Shown: piece after piece, positions 52,074 through 59,780 of the stretch
How positions within the stretch are numbered: position 1 is the first letter of the stretch
Layout: every line of letters begins with the position of its first letter
DNA from: WLMZ01 sp031367435
Lineage (GTDB): Bacteria > Actinomycetota > Acidimicrobiia > Acidimicrobiales > Ilumatobacteraceae
Length of the DNA: 64,000 nt
Reading direction: 5' to 3'
NCBI GenBank assembly: GCA_031367435.1
Contig: JANLPV010000187.1
Span: 13,280-77,279, forward strand
Notes under the pieces: model-generated
Seen by the model: the letters and a program-made list of their open reading frames with translations, nothing else
What the model was told of the DNA's origin: nothing
Databases searched by the model: none
Translations under genes and position numbers: made by a program

Positions 52074-52894
52074 ACACTGACAATCCCATCGTGCACTACG
52101 CAAACGACAACACTGGCGGCACGTCGCGCGGCCGTCTACACGGTCGCACTGCGATCGTCACTGGTGCGGGGCAAGGTGTGGGTGAAGGCATCGCCCGCCG
52201 CCTGGCCGCCGCGGGCGCCAACGTGGTGATCGCGGCCCGCCGCGCCGCGACCGGTGAGCCGGTGGCCGAATCGATCCAGGCCTTAGGTGGATCGGCGGTG
52301 TGTATCGAAACCGATATCACCAGCCGCGAATCTGTGGCCGCATGCGTCGCACATACGGTGCAGACGTTCGGCGGACTGCACATCATGGTGCACAACGCGT
52401 TCCGCGGGGGGATGCCCCACCGCCTTGAGGAAGCCGACCTCGACAAGCACTGGAAGCACATGTCACAAACCGGGGTTTGGGCCGTGCTGTATTGCGGACA
52501 GGCAGCGTGGCCGCACCTTCAGGCCGCTGGCCGTCGGGGCCGGTTCATTATCATCACGTCGCCGAGCGGCGTCGAAGGCAGCGCCAACATTCCGTTGTAC
52601 TCGCCGGTGAAGGCAGCTGAGCGCGCCATCGCCAAGAGCCTCGCTCGCGAATGGGGGCCCAGTGGGGTCACGGTAAATTGCGTAGCGCCGGTGGCGGCAT
52701 CACCGGCCCTCCTCAGCGCCTTCGAACGATCACCGGCCCTACAAGCCGCGCTCGAGGCACGCACGCCACTCGGTCGCGTTGGCGATCCGGAGGCTGACAT
52801 CGGGTCGGTCGCGTTGTTCTTTGCCAGCGACGACTCCGCCTACGTCACCGGACAAACCATCGTGTGCGACGGCGGTTCGTTCCTCGGGCTCTAA
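52070..52894 (+). CDS. short-chain dehydrogenase/reductase
   Basis: A 274-residue SDR. TGAGQGVGEGIARRLAAAGA near residue 28, HNAFRGGMPHRL near 105 (in place of NNAG) and the active-site YSPVKAAERAIAKSLAREWG near 178 are present, with the C-terminal GQTIVCDGGSFLGL. GTG at 52070 overlaps the stop of the degenerate SDR-like gene, so the two are expressed together. NAD(P)-dependent oxidation of a steroid or acyl-CoA hydroxyl is likely. Confidence 0.88.
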   Translation: MNTDNPIVHYANDNTGGTSRGRLHGRTAIVTGAGQGVGEGIARRLAAAGANVVIAARRAATGEPVAESIQALGGSAVCIETDITSRESVAACVAHTVQTFGGLHIMVHNAFRGGMPHRLEEADLDKHWKHMSQTGVWAVLYCGQAAWPHLQAAGRRGRFIIITSPSGVEGSANIPLYSPVKAAERAIAKSLAREWGPSGVTVNCVAPVAASPALLSAFERSPALQAALEARTPLGRVGDPEADIGSVALFFASDDSAYVTGQTIVCDGGSFLGL

Positions 52895-52933
52895 CCAGAC
52901 GCACGTTGTTATCGATCCTTGAAAGGGACCACC

Positions 52934-53287
52934 ATGATCCAACTCGTCACAATGCTCAAGCGCAAACCTGGAACGACCCACGACGAGTTCCTGAAGCATT
53001 GGCACGAGGTCCATGGGCCTCTCCTGCGCCGTCTGTCGTGTGCGAATTACATTCGTCGATACGAACAGCACGCAACCGTGTGGCCGACCCCTGGCAGCAA
53101 GGCACCCGAGCCCGCATACGACGGCGTGACCATTCAGTGGTTCGATAGCGCAGAATCGTTCTGGGCACACCTTGGCGAGCCGGATCAGGCCGAGATGATG
53201 GCCGACGTCGCCACGTTCCTCGACACCGATCAGTTGCATTGGACGATCTGCGAGGCACCCACCATCGTGATCGGCGAGGGCGCATAG
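52934..53287 (+). CDS. EthD-family protein
   Basis: A 117-residue protein. MIQLVTMLKRKPGTTHDEFL then KHWHEVHGPLL is the EthD signature of ferredoxin-like dimeric alpha/beta-barrel proteins. EthD is required for P450-based ether degradation in Rhodococcus by an unclear mechanism. ATG at 52934 is preceded by GAAAGGGA. It lies between an SDR and a TPP-like protein, and may be a small lyase or chaperone in the pathway; this is inference. Confidence 0.82.
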   Translation: MIQLVTMLKRKPGTTHDEFLKHWHEVHGPLLRRLSCANYIRRYEQHATVWPTPGSKAPEPAYDGVTIQWFDSAESFWAHLGEPDQAEMMADVATFLDTDQLHWTICEAPTIVIGEGA

Positions 53288-53327
53288 ATGCCCCCGCTCC
53301 GCTCGCACAACGCATGACACGCAACGC

Positions 53328-54176
53328 ATGACGCGCAACACGGTGATCATCGCTGGAGCTGAGTTGATTCACGCAGGCATGGCCGCGGCATTGCGCGATG
53401 TGGTCGATCGCACCGACACCGGCGTGTTCAATTCGTGGGCCGCAAAGGGGCTCTTTCCGTGGGACCACCCTGCGCACCTGGGCACGATTGGACTGCAGGC
53501 TGACGACATCGCGCTTTGCGAACTGTCGACGTTTGACGATGTCGTGTTGTGTGGAGTGAGCAACGATGAGCTCGCTCGAGCTGCACTCACTGCAGCACAC
53601 GTGCAGTGGCGTGACGTGGCCCCGTCCGAACTCGCTGCCCACACGTTTCCTGTTCGGGCGACGCCAACTCAACGCCCGGCCTTGTTTGATGCAATCGCCG
53701 CCGTGTGCTCACCGATGTACGCCGACGACGCGTTGCCCGCCAGCCCGGCACGAGCCGCCGCCGACATGAGTCGCGAACTGCCTACCGGAGGGGTTGTCTG
53801 CGGCGACGCCGACCGCTGCGGCTTCTGGCTAGGTAGAACATTTCCCACGCGTCAGCTCGGCAGCGTGGTACTTCCGACGAAGGTCACCCCGGGATTCGCT
53901 GCAACGCAAGCGGCCATGGCGAGACGTAGCGGCCGCTTTGCTGTGGCCATTGTCGACGGGCTCGATACCGCGACGCAGTCGGTGATGTCTCACGTCAACG
54001 AGCTGGTCATCGAGGTGTGGTCCGACGACGGTCCACGTCGTTCGTCGCACGAGCGCCTCGAGCAACTCCGCGCCGCCCACGAACGCGGAGGTGTGCAGGT
54101 AGTTGAGCTCGGCGTGCGGTTCACCGACATTGCTTTTCTGATCGCGGTCGCTGGTGCGCCACGATGGCACTCATGA
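53328..54176 (+). CDS. protein resembling part of a thiamine-pyrophosphate enzyme
   Basis: A 282-residue protein. VFNSWAAKGLFPWDHPAHLG then TIGLQADDIALCELSTFDDV resembles the central domain of TPP-dependent enzymes such as acetolactate synthase (the region after AKGxxPxxHP). The family is normally about 550 residues with separate PYR and PP domains, and the PP-domain motif GDGxxxN is not seen. It could be a standalone domain or a derived protein of other function. It is coupled to the GNAT gene by ATGA. Confidence 0.5.
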   Translation: MTRNTVIIAGAELIHAGMAAALRDVVDRTDTGVFNSWAAKGLFPWDHPAHLGTIGLQADDIALCELSTFDDVVLCGVSNDELARAALTAAHVQWRDVAPSELAAHTFPVRATPTQRPALFDAIAAVCSPMYADDALPASPARAAADMSRELPTGGVVCGDADRCGFWLGRTFPTRQLGSVVLPTKVTPGFAATQAAMARRSGRFAVAIVDGLDTATQSVMSHVNELVIEVWSDDGPRRSSHERLEQLRAAHERGGVQVVELGVRFTDIAFLIAVAGAPRWHS

Positions 54177-54796
54177 ACGCGAACGAGGTACCAACCCTGA
54201 CCGGTAGTTACGTACAACTCGAACCACTTTCGCTCGACCATGTGCATCAACTTGTGGTGGCCGCAAACGAGGATCGCACCACCTACAACTGGACGCCGGT
54301 TCCTGAATCGGTGGCGAACATGCGCAACTACGTGAACGGGCTGTTGGCCGATGCCGAAGCTGGCCGGGTGATTCCGTTCGCACAACGCCGACTCAGCGAT
54401 CAACGCATTGTTGGCTGTACGCGCTACCTCGAAATCAGGCGTTGGCGAGGTGGCCCTTACCCCGACGAGGTGGAAGTTGGCGGCACGTGGCTTGCAGCAT
54501 CCGCACAGCGCACACCTCTCAACACCGAAGCCAAACTGTTGTTGTTCACACACGCGTTTGAGACATGGGATGTCGTGCGCCTCTCGTTGTTCACCGATGC
54601 GCGCAACACCCAGAGTCGCGATGCCATCGTGCGTTCCGGCGCCAAGTTCGAAGGGATCCTGCGCAGCCACCGCGGCTCGTACGCTCCCGGCGAGATCGGC
54701 ACAGCGCGCGACTCGGCGGCGCATTCGATCATCGCCAGCGAGTGGCCAGAGGTGAAAGCCAAACTCGTGGCTCGACTCAGCTCCACGCCTGGATGA
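54173..54796 (+). CDS. GNAT-family N-acetyltransferase
   Basis: A 207-residue protein of the RimJ/RimL-like GNAT group. GSYVQLEPLSLDHVHQLVVA at the N-terminus, VGGTWLAASAQRTPLNTEAK near residue 105 and ARNTQSRDAIVRSGAKFEGI near 140 mark the acetyl-CoA fold. It transfers an acetyl group to an amine, possibly on a protein. ATG at 54173 overlaps the previous stop; an ATG nine bases upstream is possible. Its end overlaps the convergent gene by 20 bp. Confidence 0.85.
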   Translation: MNANEVPTLTGSYVQLEPLSLDHVHQLVVAANEDRTTYNWTPVPESVANMRNYVNGLLADAEAGRVIPFAQRRLSDQRIVGCTRYLEIRRWRGGPYPDEVEVGGTWLAASAQRTPLNTEAKLLLFTHAFETWDVVRLSLFTDARNTQSRDAIVRSGAKFEGILRSHRGSYAPGEIGTARDSAAHSIIASEWPEVKAKLVARLSSTPG

Positions 54797-55406
54797 GCTG
54801 ACCGGACGTCGCGATTGTGGCGACCATCGACAGCGTGTTCTTCAGCAGCGCCTCGCCGTACTCGGCAGGCATTCCCACGACGCAATCACGTGCCACCACG
54901 ACCTGATAGCCGAGATTCACTGCTTCGATGACGGTGCCGGGGATGCCGAGATTCAAAGACACACCAGTCACCACCACCGTCGACACATTGTGTGCGCGGA
55001 GCACGGCGTTCAGCCCGGTACCGGTGAACGGCGAGAATCCGTGATGACGATTTGAGTAGAGGTCGGTTGCTGCAACTTCGAGAGTCGGCAGCACTTCGGT
55101 GGCCTCGGCGCCATGCAGGAGATGGTCGGAATGACGCGCCAGCATTTCGATCAGCGGCGCGTTCATCGGGGTACCCGCACGATCGCTCAGAAGGCTGAAG
55201 GTGCAATGCACGACCGCTACTGACCGCCCACGGGCAGTGCGTAATAATGACGCCGTCGTTGTCGCCACGGCAGCGTCATCGACCGCCCGAGCAATGATTG
55301 GCATTGTGGCCAGATCGCCGCACACCCCACGCTGCATTTCCATGGTGATCACTGCAGTGTGCGCCGGAGCGATGAGCTCAGCAAGATCAGCGACGTCGCG
55401 GGCCAT
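54777..55406 (-). CDS. isochorismatase-like protein with altered active site
   Basis: A 209-residue isochorismatase/cysteine hydrolase fold. The strand HTAVITMEMQRGVCG replaces the usual nucleophile-assisting Asp (xxxDMQ) with Glu. The motif VVVTGVSLNLGIPGTVIEAV replaces the catalytic Cys (normally GxxTxxCVxxTxxDA) with Gly or Ile. So hydrolase activity by the normal mechanism is unlikely. ATG at 55406; GTG at 55415 is an alternative. Operator copy 6 lies about 70 bp upstream in the divergent region. Confidence 0.78.
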   Translation of the reverse strand: MARDVADLAELIAPAHTAVITMEMQRGVCGDLATMPIIARAVDDAAVATTTASLLRTARGRSVAVVHCTFSLLSDRAGTPMNAPLIEMLARHSDHLLHGAEATEVLPTLEVAATDLYSNRHHGFSPFTGTGLNAVLRAHNVSTVVVTGVSLNLGIPGTVIEAVNLGYQVVVARDCVVGMPAEYGEALLKNTLSMVATIATSGQLIQAWS

Positions 55407-55474
55407 GGGCGTCACCCTAGACCGACCGACCGCACGGCCAGGAATGTCAGCGAGACGGCAACTTTCGACCTGCA

Positions 55475-55504
55475 TCTGACGAAGCGTCAGATACTCGCTA
55501 CTGT
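55475..55504 (+). promoter_or_regulatory. operator copy 6 with overlapping promoter for the 55551 gene
   Basis: TCTGACG-AAG-CGTCAGA at 55475-55491 is a perfect 7-3-7 palindrome. The plus-strand half-site CTGACG (55476-55481) serves as a -35-like element, with 17 bp to the -10 TACTGT at 55499-55504. The next gene starts at 55551 with an AGAAGGGG ribosome-binding site. Confidence 0.78.
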
Positions 55505-55550
55505 GTGTCTCCTCGCCGCGCGAACGGGCTTGGGCGAGAAGGGGAATTCC

Positions 55551-56348
55551 GTGGCACGCGATTACGTCATCAAGCTCGGCACGATGCTGTTCACCATGGT
55601 CGAGCCGCAAAAGGGCCATGAAGTTGAATACAACCGCTGGTACGAACGCGACCACTTTTACGGTGGCGTGCTCACGGGCGCATGGAGCTTCGCCGGCGAT
55701 CGCTTCGTGGCCACCAAGGCGATGAAGAACCTGCGTTATCCGGCCGACACGCCGATGACCCCGGACCCAACGATCGGGTCATACCTCGCGCTGTATTGGG
55801 TGCTCGATGGTCATCATGACGAGTGGAACCGCTGGAGCGTCGACACCGTGAAGATGCTGCACGCAACCGGGCGCATGTTCGCCGAACGCACACACATTCA
55901 CACGTTGCTCTACAACAACGAGTGGTCGATCCAGAAGGAGAACTGGAGCACGCCTGCCGAACTTGCGCTCGATCGCAACTACGCCGGTCTTGTCGTCAAC
56001 GTCGGTGAACTGGCCGAGGGTGCTACTCATGCCGACATCGAGACTTGGACACGCGAAACGTGGGCGCCGTCCGCGATGGCCTCGACGTGGGGTCCCGATC
56101 TGGTACTCAATGCCACACCGTTGCCATTGCTCGACGACGCACCGCCAGACGTGCCGCGTACCCCCAACGCCGACCGACGGTTCTTGCAGTTGCACTTTCT
56201 TGATCACACCCCAGATCATGGCTGGGCCGACGGCTACGCGAAGTACGGCGATCAACTCAATGCCAGCGGCATCGCGACCCACTTGTGGACTTCGCCGTTC
56301 ATTCAAACCGTGTTCGGCACCGACACGTACACCGATCAACTCTGGTAG
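55551..56348 (+). CDS. conserved protein of unknown function, steroid-cluster type
   Basis: A 265-residue protein beginning VARDYVIKLGTMLFTMVEPQ, then HEVEYNRWYERDHFYGGVLT and VTKAMKNLRYPADTP-like sequence. The two similar halves (LFTMVEP..EYNRWYERDH and LQLHFLDHTPDHGWADGYAK) suggest two ferredoxin-like dimeric alpha/beta-barrel units. I do not know its activity. GTG at 55551 has AGAAGGGG. It sits directly behind operator copy 6 and is therefore probably part of the regulon. It leads a unit with an epimerase-like and an LLM gene. Confidence 0.75.
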   Translation: MARDYVIKLGTMLFTMVEPQKGHEVEYNRWYERDHFYGGVLTGAWSFAGDRFVATKAMKNLRYPADTPMTPDPTIGSYLALYWVLDGHHDEWNRWSVDTVKMLHATGRMFAERTHIHTLLYNNEWSIQKENWSTPAELALDRNYAGLVVNVGELAEGATHADIETWTRETWAPSAMASTWGPDLVLNATPLPLLDDAPPDVPRTPNADRRFLQLHFLDHTPDHGWADGYAKYGDQLNASGIATHLWTSPFIQTVFGTDTYTDQLW

Positions 56349-56359
56349 GGGCACACACA

Positions 56360-57274
56360 ATGGAACAAATGACCAACAAACGCGTACTGGTCACCGGCGT
56401 CACCGGCTGGGTCGCAGGGCCAGTGGCCACTGCGCTCGCCGCGCACGGCAACACGGTGTTCGGTGCGGCGCGTTTTCGCGACGCCTCGCAGCGCGAACCC
56501 CTCGAAGCGCAGGGCGTAAACACAATCAGCATCGATCTCCAGAAAGCTCGCTTCGACGAAGTGCCAGCCGACATCGATGTCGTACTTAACTTCGCTGTTG
56601 CCAAGGTGAACGACTTCGAGGTCGCGTTTGCGGCCAACGCCGAGGGTCCTGCCGCGTTGATGGAACTGTGCATGCCTGAGATGTTCTTGCATTGTTCCTC
56701 CACTGCGGTCTACGCGCCCGACGATCACAAGCCGCGTCTCGAGACCGATCCACTCGGCGATAGCCATCGCCCGATGCCGGGCATGCCCACCTACAGCATT
56801 TCCAAGATTGCTGCGGAGGTACTCGTGAAATACACGGCGCGTCGACTCGGAATTCCTGCGGTCATCGCCCGACTCAACGTGCCGTACGGTGACACCTACG
56901 GATGGATGATGTTCCATCTGATGATGATGGAACGCGGCATGCCGGTGCCAGTGCACATGAACCAGCCCACCAGCTACACACCTATTCACTCCGACGACAT
57001 CGTGCGGTCGATCCCGTATCTGTTGTCGCTTGCTTCGGTTCCCACCACCATTGTCAATTGGGGTGGCGAAGACATCGCTGGCATCGAGGATTGGTGCAAC
57101 GAGATGGGACGCCTCACCGGGCTCACACCCGAGTTCGCTCCCACCGAGGCCACGATTGCGGCCATCATTCCCGACCTCACCAAACTGCATTCCACAGGCT
57201 TTCGCAGCGAGGTCAACTGGCGCGACGGCATGCGCCGTCAGATCACCGCGTCGCGTCCCGACCTGTTGAAGTAG
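56360..57274 (+). CDS. NAD-dependent epimerase/dehydratase family protein
   Basis: A 304-residue extended SDR. RVLVTGVTGWVAGPVATALA near residue 8 carries the cofactor motif GxxGxxG in changed form (TGVTGWVAG). HCSSTAVYAPDDHKPRLETD near 110 and the active-site PTYSISKIAAEVLVK (Tyr and Lys) near 145 fit the family. Such proteins act on nucleotide sugars or hydroxysteroids (3-beta-HSD-like). It starts 11 bases after the previous stop, and has a second ATG at 56369. Steroid or acyl substrate is likely from context. Confidence 0.87.
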   Translation: MEQMTNKRVLVTGVTGWVAGPVATALAAHGNTVFGAARFRDASQREPLEAQGVNTISIDLQKARFDEVPADIDVVLNFAVAKVNDFEVAFAANAEGPAALMELCMPEMFLHCSSTAVYAPDDHKPRLETDPLGDSHRPMPGMPTYSISKIAAEVLVKYTARRLGIPAVIARLNVPYGDTYGWMMFHLMMMERGMPVPVHMNQPTSYTPIHSDDIVRSIPYLLSLASVPTTIVNWGGEDIAGIEDWCNEMGRLTGLTPEFAPTEATIAAIIPDLTKLHSTGFRSEVNWRDGMRRQITASRPDLLK

Positions 57275-57282
57275 GCGAACGC

Positions 57283-58128
57283 GTGCGCATCGGTCTCACG
57301 GTATTTCTCACCGACCGAACGATCGATCCAGCAACGCTCGCCCGCGAGGCCGAGGACCGCGGCTTTGCGTCGCTGTACTTCCCTGAACACACTCACATTC
57401 CAGTGAGTCGCGACACTGCACCACCGACCGGTGATGCCGAATTGAACGACGAGTACAAACGCACGCTTGATCCGCTCATCGCGCTCGGCGCAGCGTGCGC
57501 GGTCACCACATCGCTTTCGCTCGGCACTGGAGTCTCACTGGTTGCCCAGCACGATCCGATCGTCATGGCCAAGCAGTTAGCCACGCTCGATCTTCTCTGC
57601 GCAGGTCGCATCACCCTCGGCGTCGGGTTCGGCTGGAACCGCGACGAGATGGCTCACCACGGGGTCGACTACGCAACGCGTCGCGAACAGGCGCGCGAGC
57701 ATGTACTCGCGATGATCCAGCTGTGGTCGCGCGATGAGGCATCGTTCAATGGCGACTTCGTGCGTTTCGACGCTTCATGGAGTTGGCCAAAGCCCGTGCA
57801 GCAGCCACGTCTACGAATGCTCGTTGGCGGCGGTGCCGGGCCGAAGCTGTTCGCTCACATCTGCGAGTACGCCGATGGTTGGTTTCCGATCGGCGGTGCT
57901 GGGGTACGCGACGCACTACCGGCATTGCACGCGGCATGGTCGTCCGCCGGCCGCTCGGGCCTTCCGGAAGTGGTGCCGTTTGGTGTCATAGCCGATGCGC
58001 CCAAGTTGCAGTACTACCGCGACCTCGGCTGCAGCGAGGTGGTGCTGCGCGTGCATGGTGCCGATCGCGACGCGACGCTGCGTCAACTCGACTCGCTCCA
58101 AGTCATCGCACGCGAGGCGTTGGGTTGA
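57283..58128 (+). CDS. luciferase-like (LLM class) oxidoreductase, probably F420-dependent
   Basis: A 281-residue protein. RIGLTVFLTDRTIDPATLAR, LYFPEHTHIPVSRDTAPPT near residue 30, GRITLGVGFGWNRDEMAHHG near 105 and PRLRMLVGGGAGPKLFAHIC near 170 are typical of the F420-dependent LLM group. GTG at 57283 lies eight bases after the epimerase stop, and the stop overlaps the ABC-F TTG start (TTGA). It is the fifth LLM protein of the window. Confidence 0.88.
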   Translation: MRIGLTVFLTDRTIDPATLAREAEDRGFASLYFPEHTHIPVSRDTAPPTGDAELNDEYKRTLDPLIALGAACAVTTSLSLGTGVSLVAQHDPIVMAKQLATLDLLCAGRITLGVGFGWNRDEMAHHGVDYATRREQAREHVLAMIQLWSRDEASFNGDFVRFDASWSWPKPVQQPRLRMLVGGGAGPKLFAHICEYADGWFPIGGAGVRDALPALHAAWSSAGRSGLPEVVPFGVIADAPKLQYYRDLGCSEVVLRVHGADRDATLRQLDSLQVIAREALG

Positions 58129-59768
58129 GCAGCATCGTCGTCTCCGAACTTGAGTACGCGCCGCCCGGCGCGGATGTGTTGTTCTTCGACGTCAGCTTCG
58201 GGGTGTCGCCGGGCGAACACGCCGCGCTCGTCGGCCCGAACGGCGTTGGCAAGAGCACTATTTTGCGTATTCTCACTGGCCAGATCGAGGCTGCCGACGG
58301 CGAATTCACTGTTGGCGGCACCTTCTTGCAGATGACCCAGGATGTCGGTATGTCATTGCCCGACGACTCGCTGCGCGACATGCTGATCGAGGTCGCTCCG
58401 ACGGCGCTTCGCGACGCGGGCCGTCGGCTGGCCGCCGCTGAACGGGCGCTCGCTCTTGGCAACGACGACGGCATGTTCTACGCCGAGGCTCTGTCCGATT
58501 GGGGCGATCTTGGCGGCTACGAGCTGGAGAATCAGTGGGCCGCCGCCGCGCAACGTAGCGTGAAGACGCCGGTTGTTGACTTTGCAACTCGCCTCGTTGG
58601 ACAGCTCTCCGGCGGCGAGCGAAAGCGACTCGTGCTCGATCTGCTGCTCAACTCAGGCGCCGATGTACTGTTCCTCGACGAGCCGGACAACTACCTCGAT
58701 ATCCCGACGCGCCATTGGCTCGAGGAGCAGATCAAGGAATGCAAGAGCACCATCTTGATGGTGAGCCACGATCGCACGCTGCTCGAACGAGTCGCCACCA
58801 AGATCGTTGCTGTCGAGGGTTCGGGTTGTTGGGTGCATGGCGGTTCATACCTCACGTTTCCGGAGGCTCGCCAAAAGCGTCAGGAACTCCTTGGCGACGA
58901 CCTCAAGCGATGGAACGATGAGGAACGACGCCTGTTTCATCACATGAAGATCATGAAGCAGCGCGCGGCGCAGAACTTCAAGAACGCGACCAAGGCGAAT
59001 GCGGCCGAGACGCGGTGGGAGAAGTTCGTGAAGGCGGGACCCCCTCCGCCACCAGTGCCCGACCAACAGATCTACGTTCGCTTCCGCGGCGGCGACTCGG
59101 CACGACGCGTCGTGAAGTTCGAAAGCGTCAGTGTCGACGACCTTTTCTTACCGTTCAGCGACGAAGTGCATTTCGGCGAACGCGTTGGCCTCATCGGCCC
59201 GAACGGCACCGGCAAAACGCATCTGCTCAACGCGTTGAACGGTCATCATGCGGGGCTGACGGGAACAATCACCTTCGGGCCACGCACCTCGGTTGGGATG
59301 TTCACGCAGATCAACGACCGACCCGAATTCCGAGGACGCACGTGCATCGAGATCGTGCGCGACAAGCTCGTCGATGAACAGAAGTCGATGGCCGCACTCG
59401 CCCGGTACGGACTCGTGAACAATGCGCGACAAGAGTTCCAAACACTGTCTGGTGGACAAAAGGCCCGGCTCGAAATCCTCAGTCTCGAGATCACTGGCCA
59501 CAACGTGCTGCTGCTCGACGAGCCAACCGACAACCTCGACATCGACTCATCTGAAGCGTTGGAGCACGCGCTCGATGGCTTTGAGGGAACCGTGATTGCC
59601 GTGAGTCACGATCGCACATTTCTTGCTCAGTTCGATCGATTCATCATGATCACCGACGACGGCGAGGTCTATGACCTTCCCGACTTCGAGATTGCATTGG
59701 CCGGCCTGTCAGCGCCCTCGACGCTCTCAACCCTTCGCCTCGCCAAACCGCTCACGTCTGGCAACTAG
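58125..59768 (+). CDS. ABC-F family ATPase (EttA/Uup-like)
   Basis: A 547-residue protein with two ABC ATPase domains. The first has Walker A GPNGVGKST near residue 39, signature LSGGERKRLVLD near 165 and Walker B VLFLDEPDNYLD near 185. The second has GPNGTGKTH near 360, LSGGQKARLEIL near 445 and VLLLDEPTDNLD near 465. No transmembrane segment is present, and the linker (near 240-310) is Arg/Lys-rich, as in ABC-F translation factors. TTG at 58125 overlaps the LLM stop. A translation or ribosome-protection role is the family's norm. Confidence 0.9.
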   Translation: MSSIVVSELEYAPPGADVLFFDVSFGVSPGEHAALVGPNGVGKSTILRILTGQIEAADGEFTVGGTFLQMTQDVGMSLPDDSLRDMLIEVAPTALRDAGRRLAAAERALALGNDDGMFYAEALSDWGDLGGYELENQWAAAAQRSVKTPVVDFATRLVGQLSGGERKRLVLDLLLNSGADVLFLDEPDNYLDIPTRHWLEEQIKECKSTILMVSHDRTLLERVATKIVAVEGSGCWVHGGSYLTFPEARQKRQELLGDDLKRWNDEERRLFHHMKIMKQRAAQNFKNATKANAAETRWEKFVKAGPPPPPVPDQQIYVRFRGGDSARRVVKFESVSVDDLFLPFSDEVHFGERVGLIGPNGTGKTHLLNALNGHHAGLTGTITFGPRTSVGMFTQINDRPEFRGRTCIEIVRDKLVDEQKSMAALARYGLVNNARQEFQTLSGGQKARLEILSLEITGHNVLLLDEPTDNLDIDSSEALEHALDGFEGTVIAVSHDRTFLAQFDRFIMITDDGEVYDLPDFEIALAGLSAPSTLSTLRLAKPLTSGN

Positions 59769-59780
59769 CGTCCTCTCACG

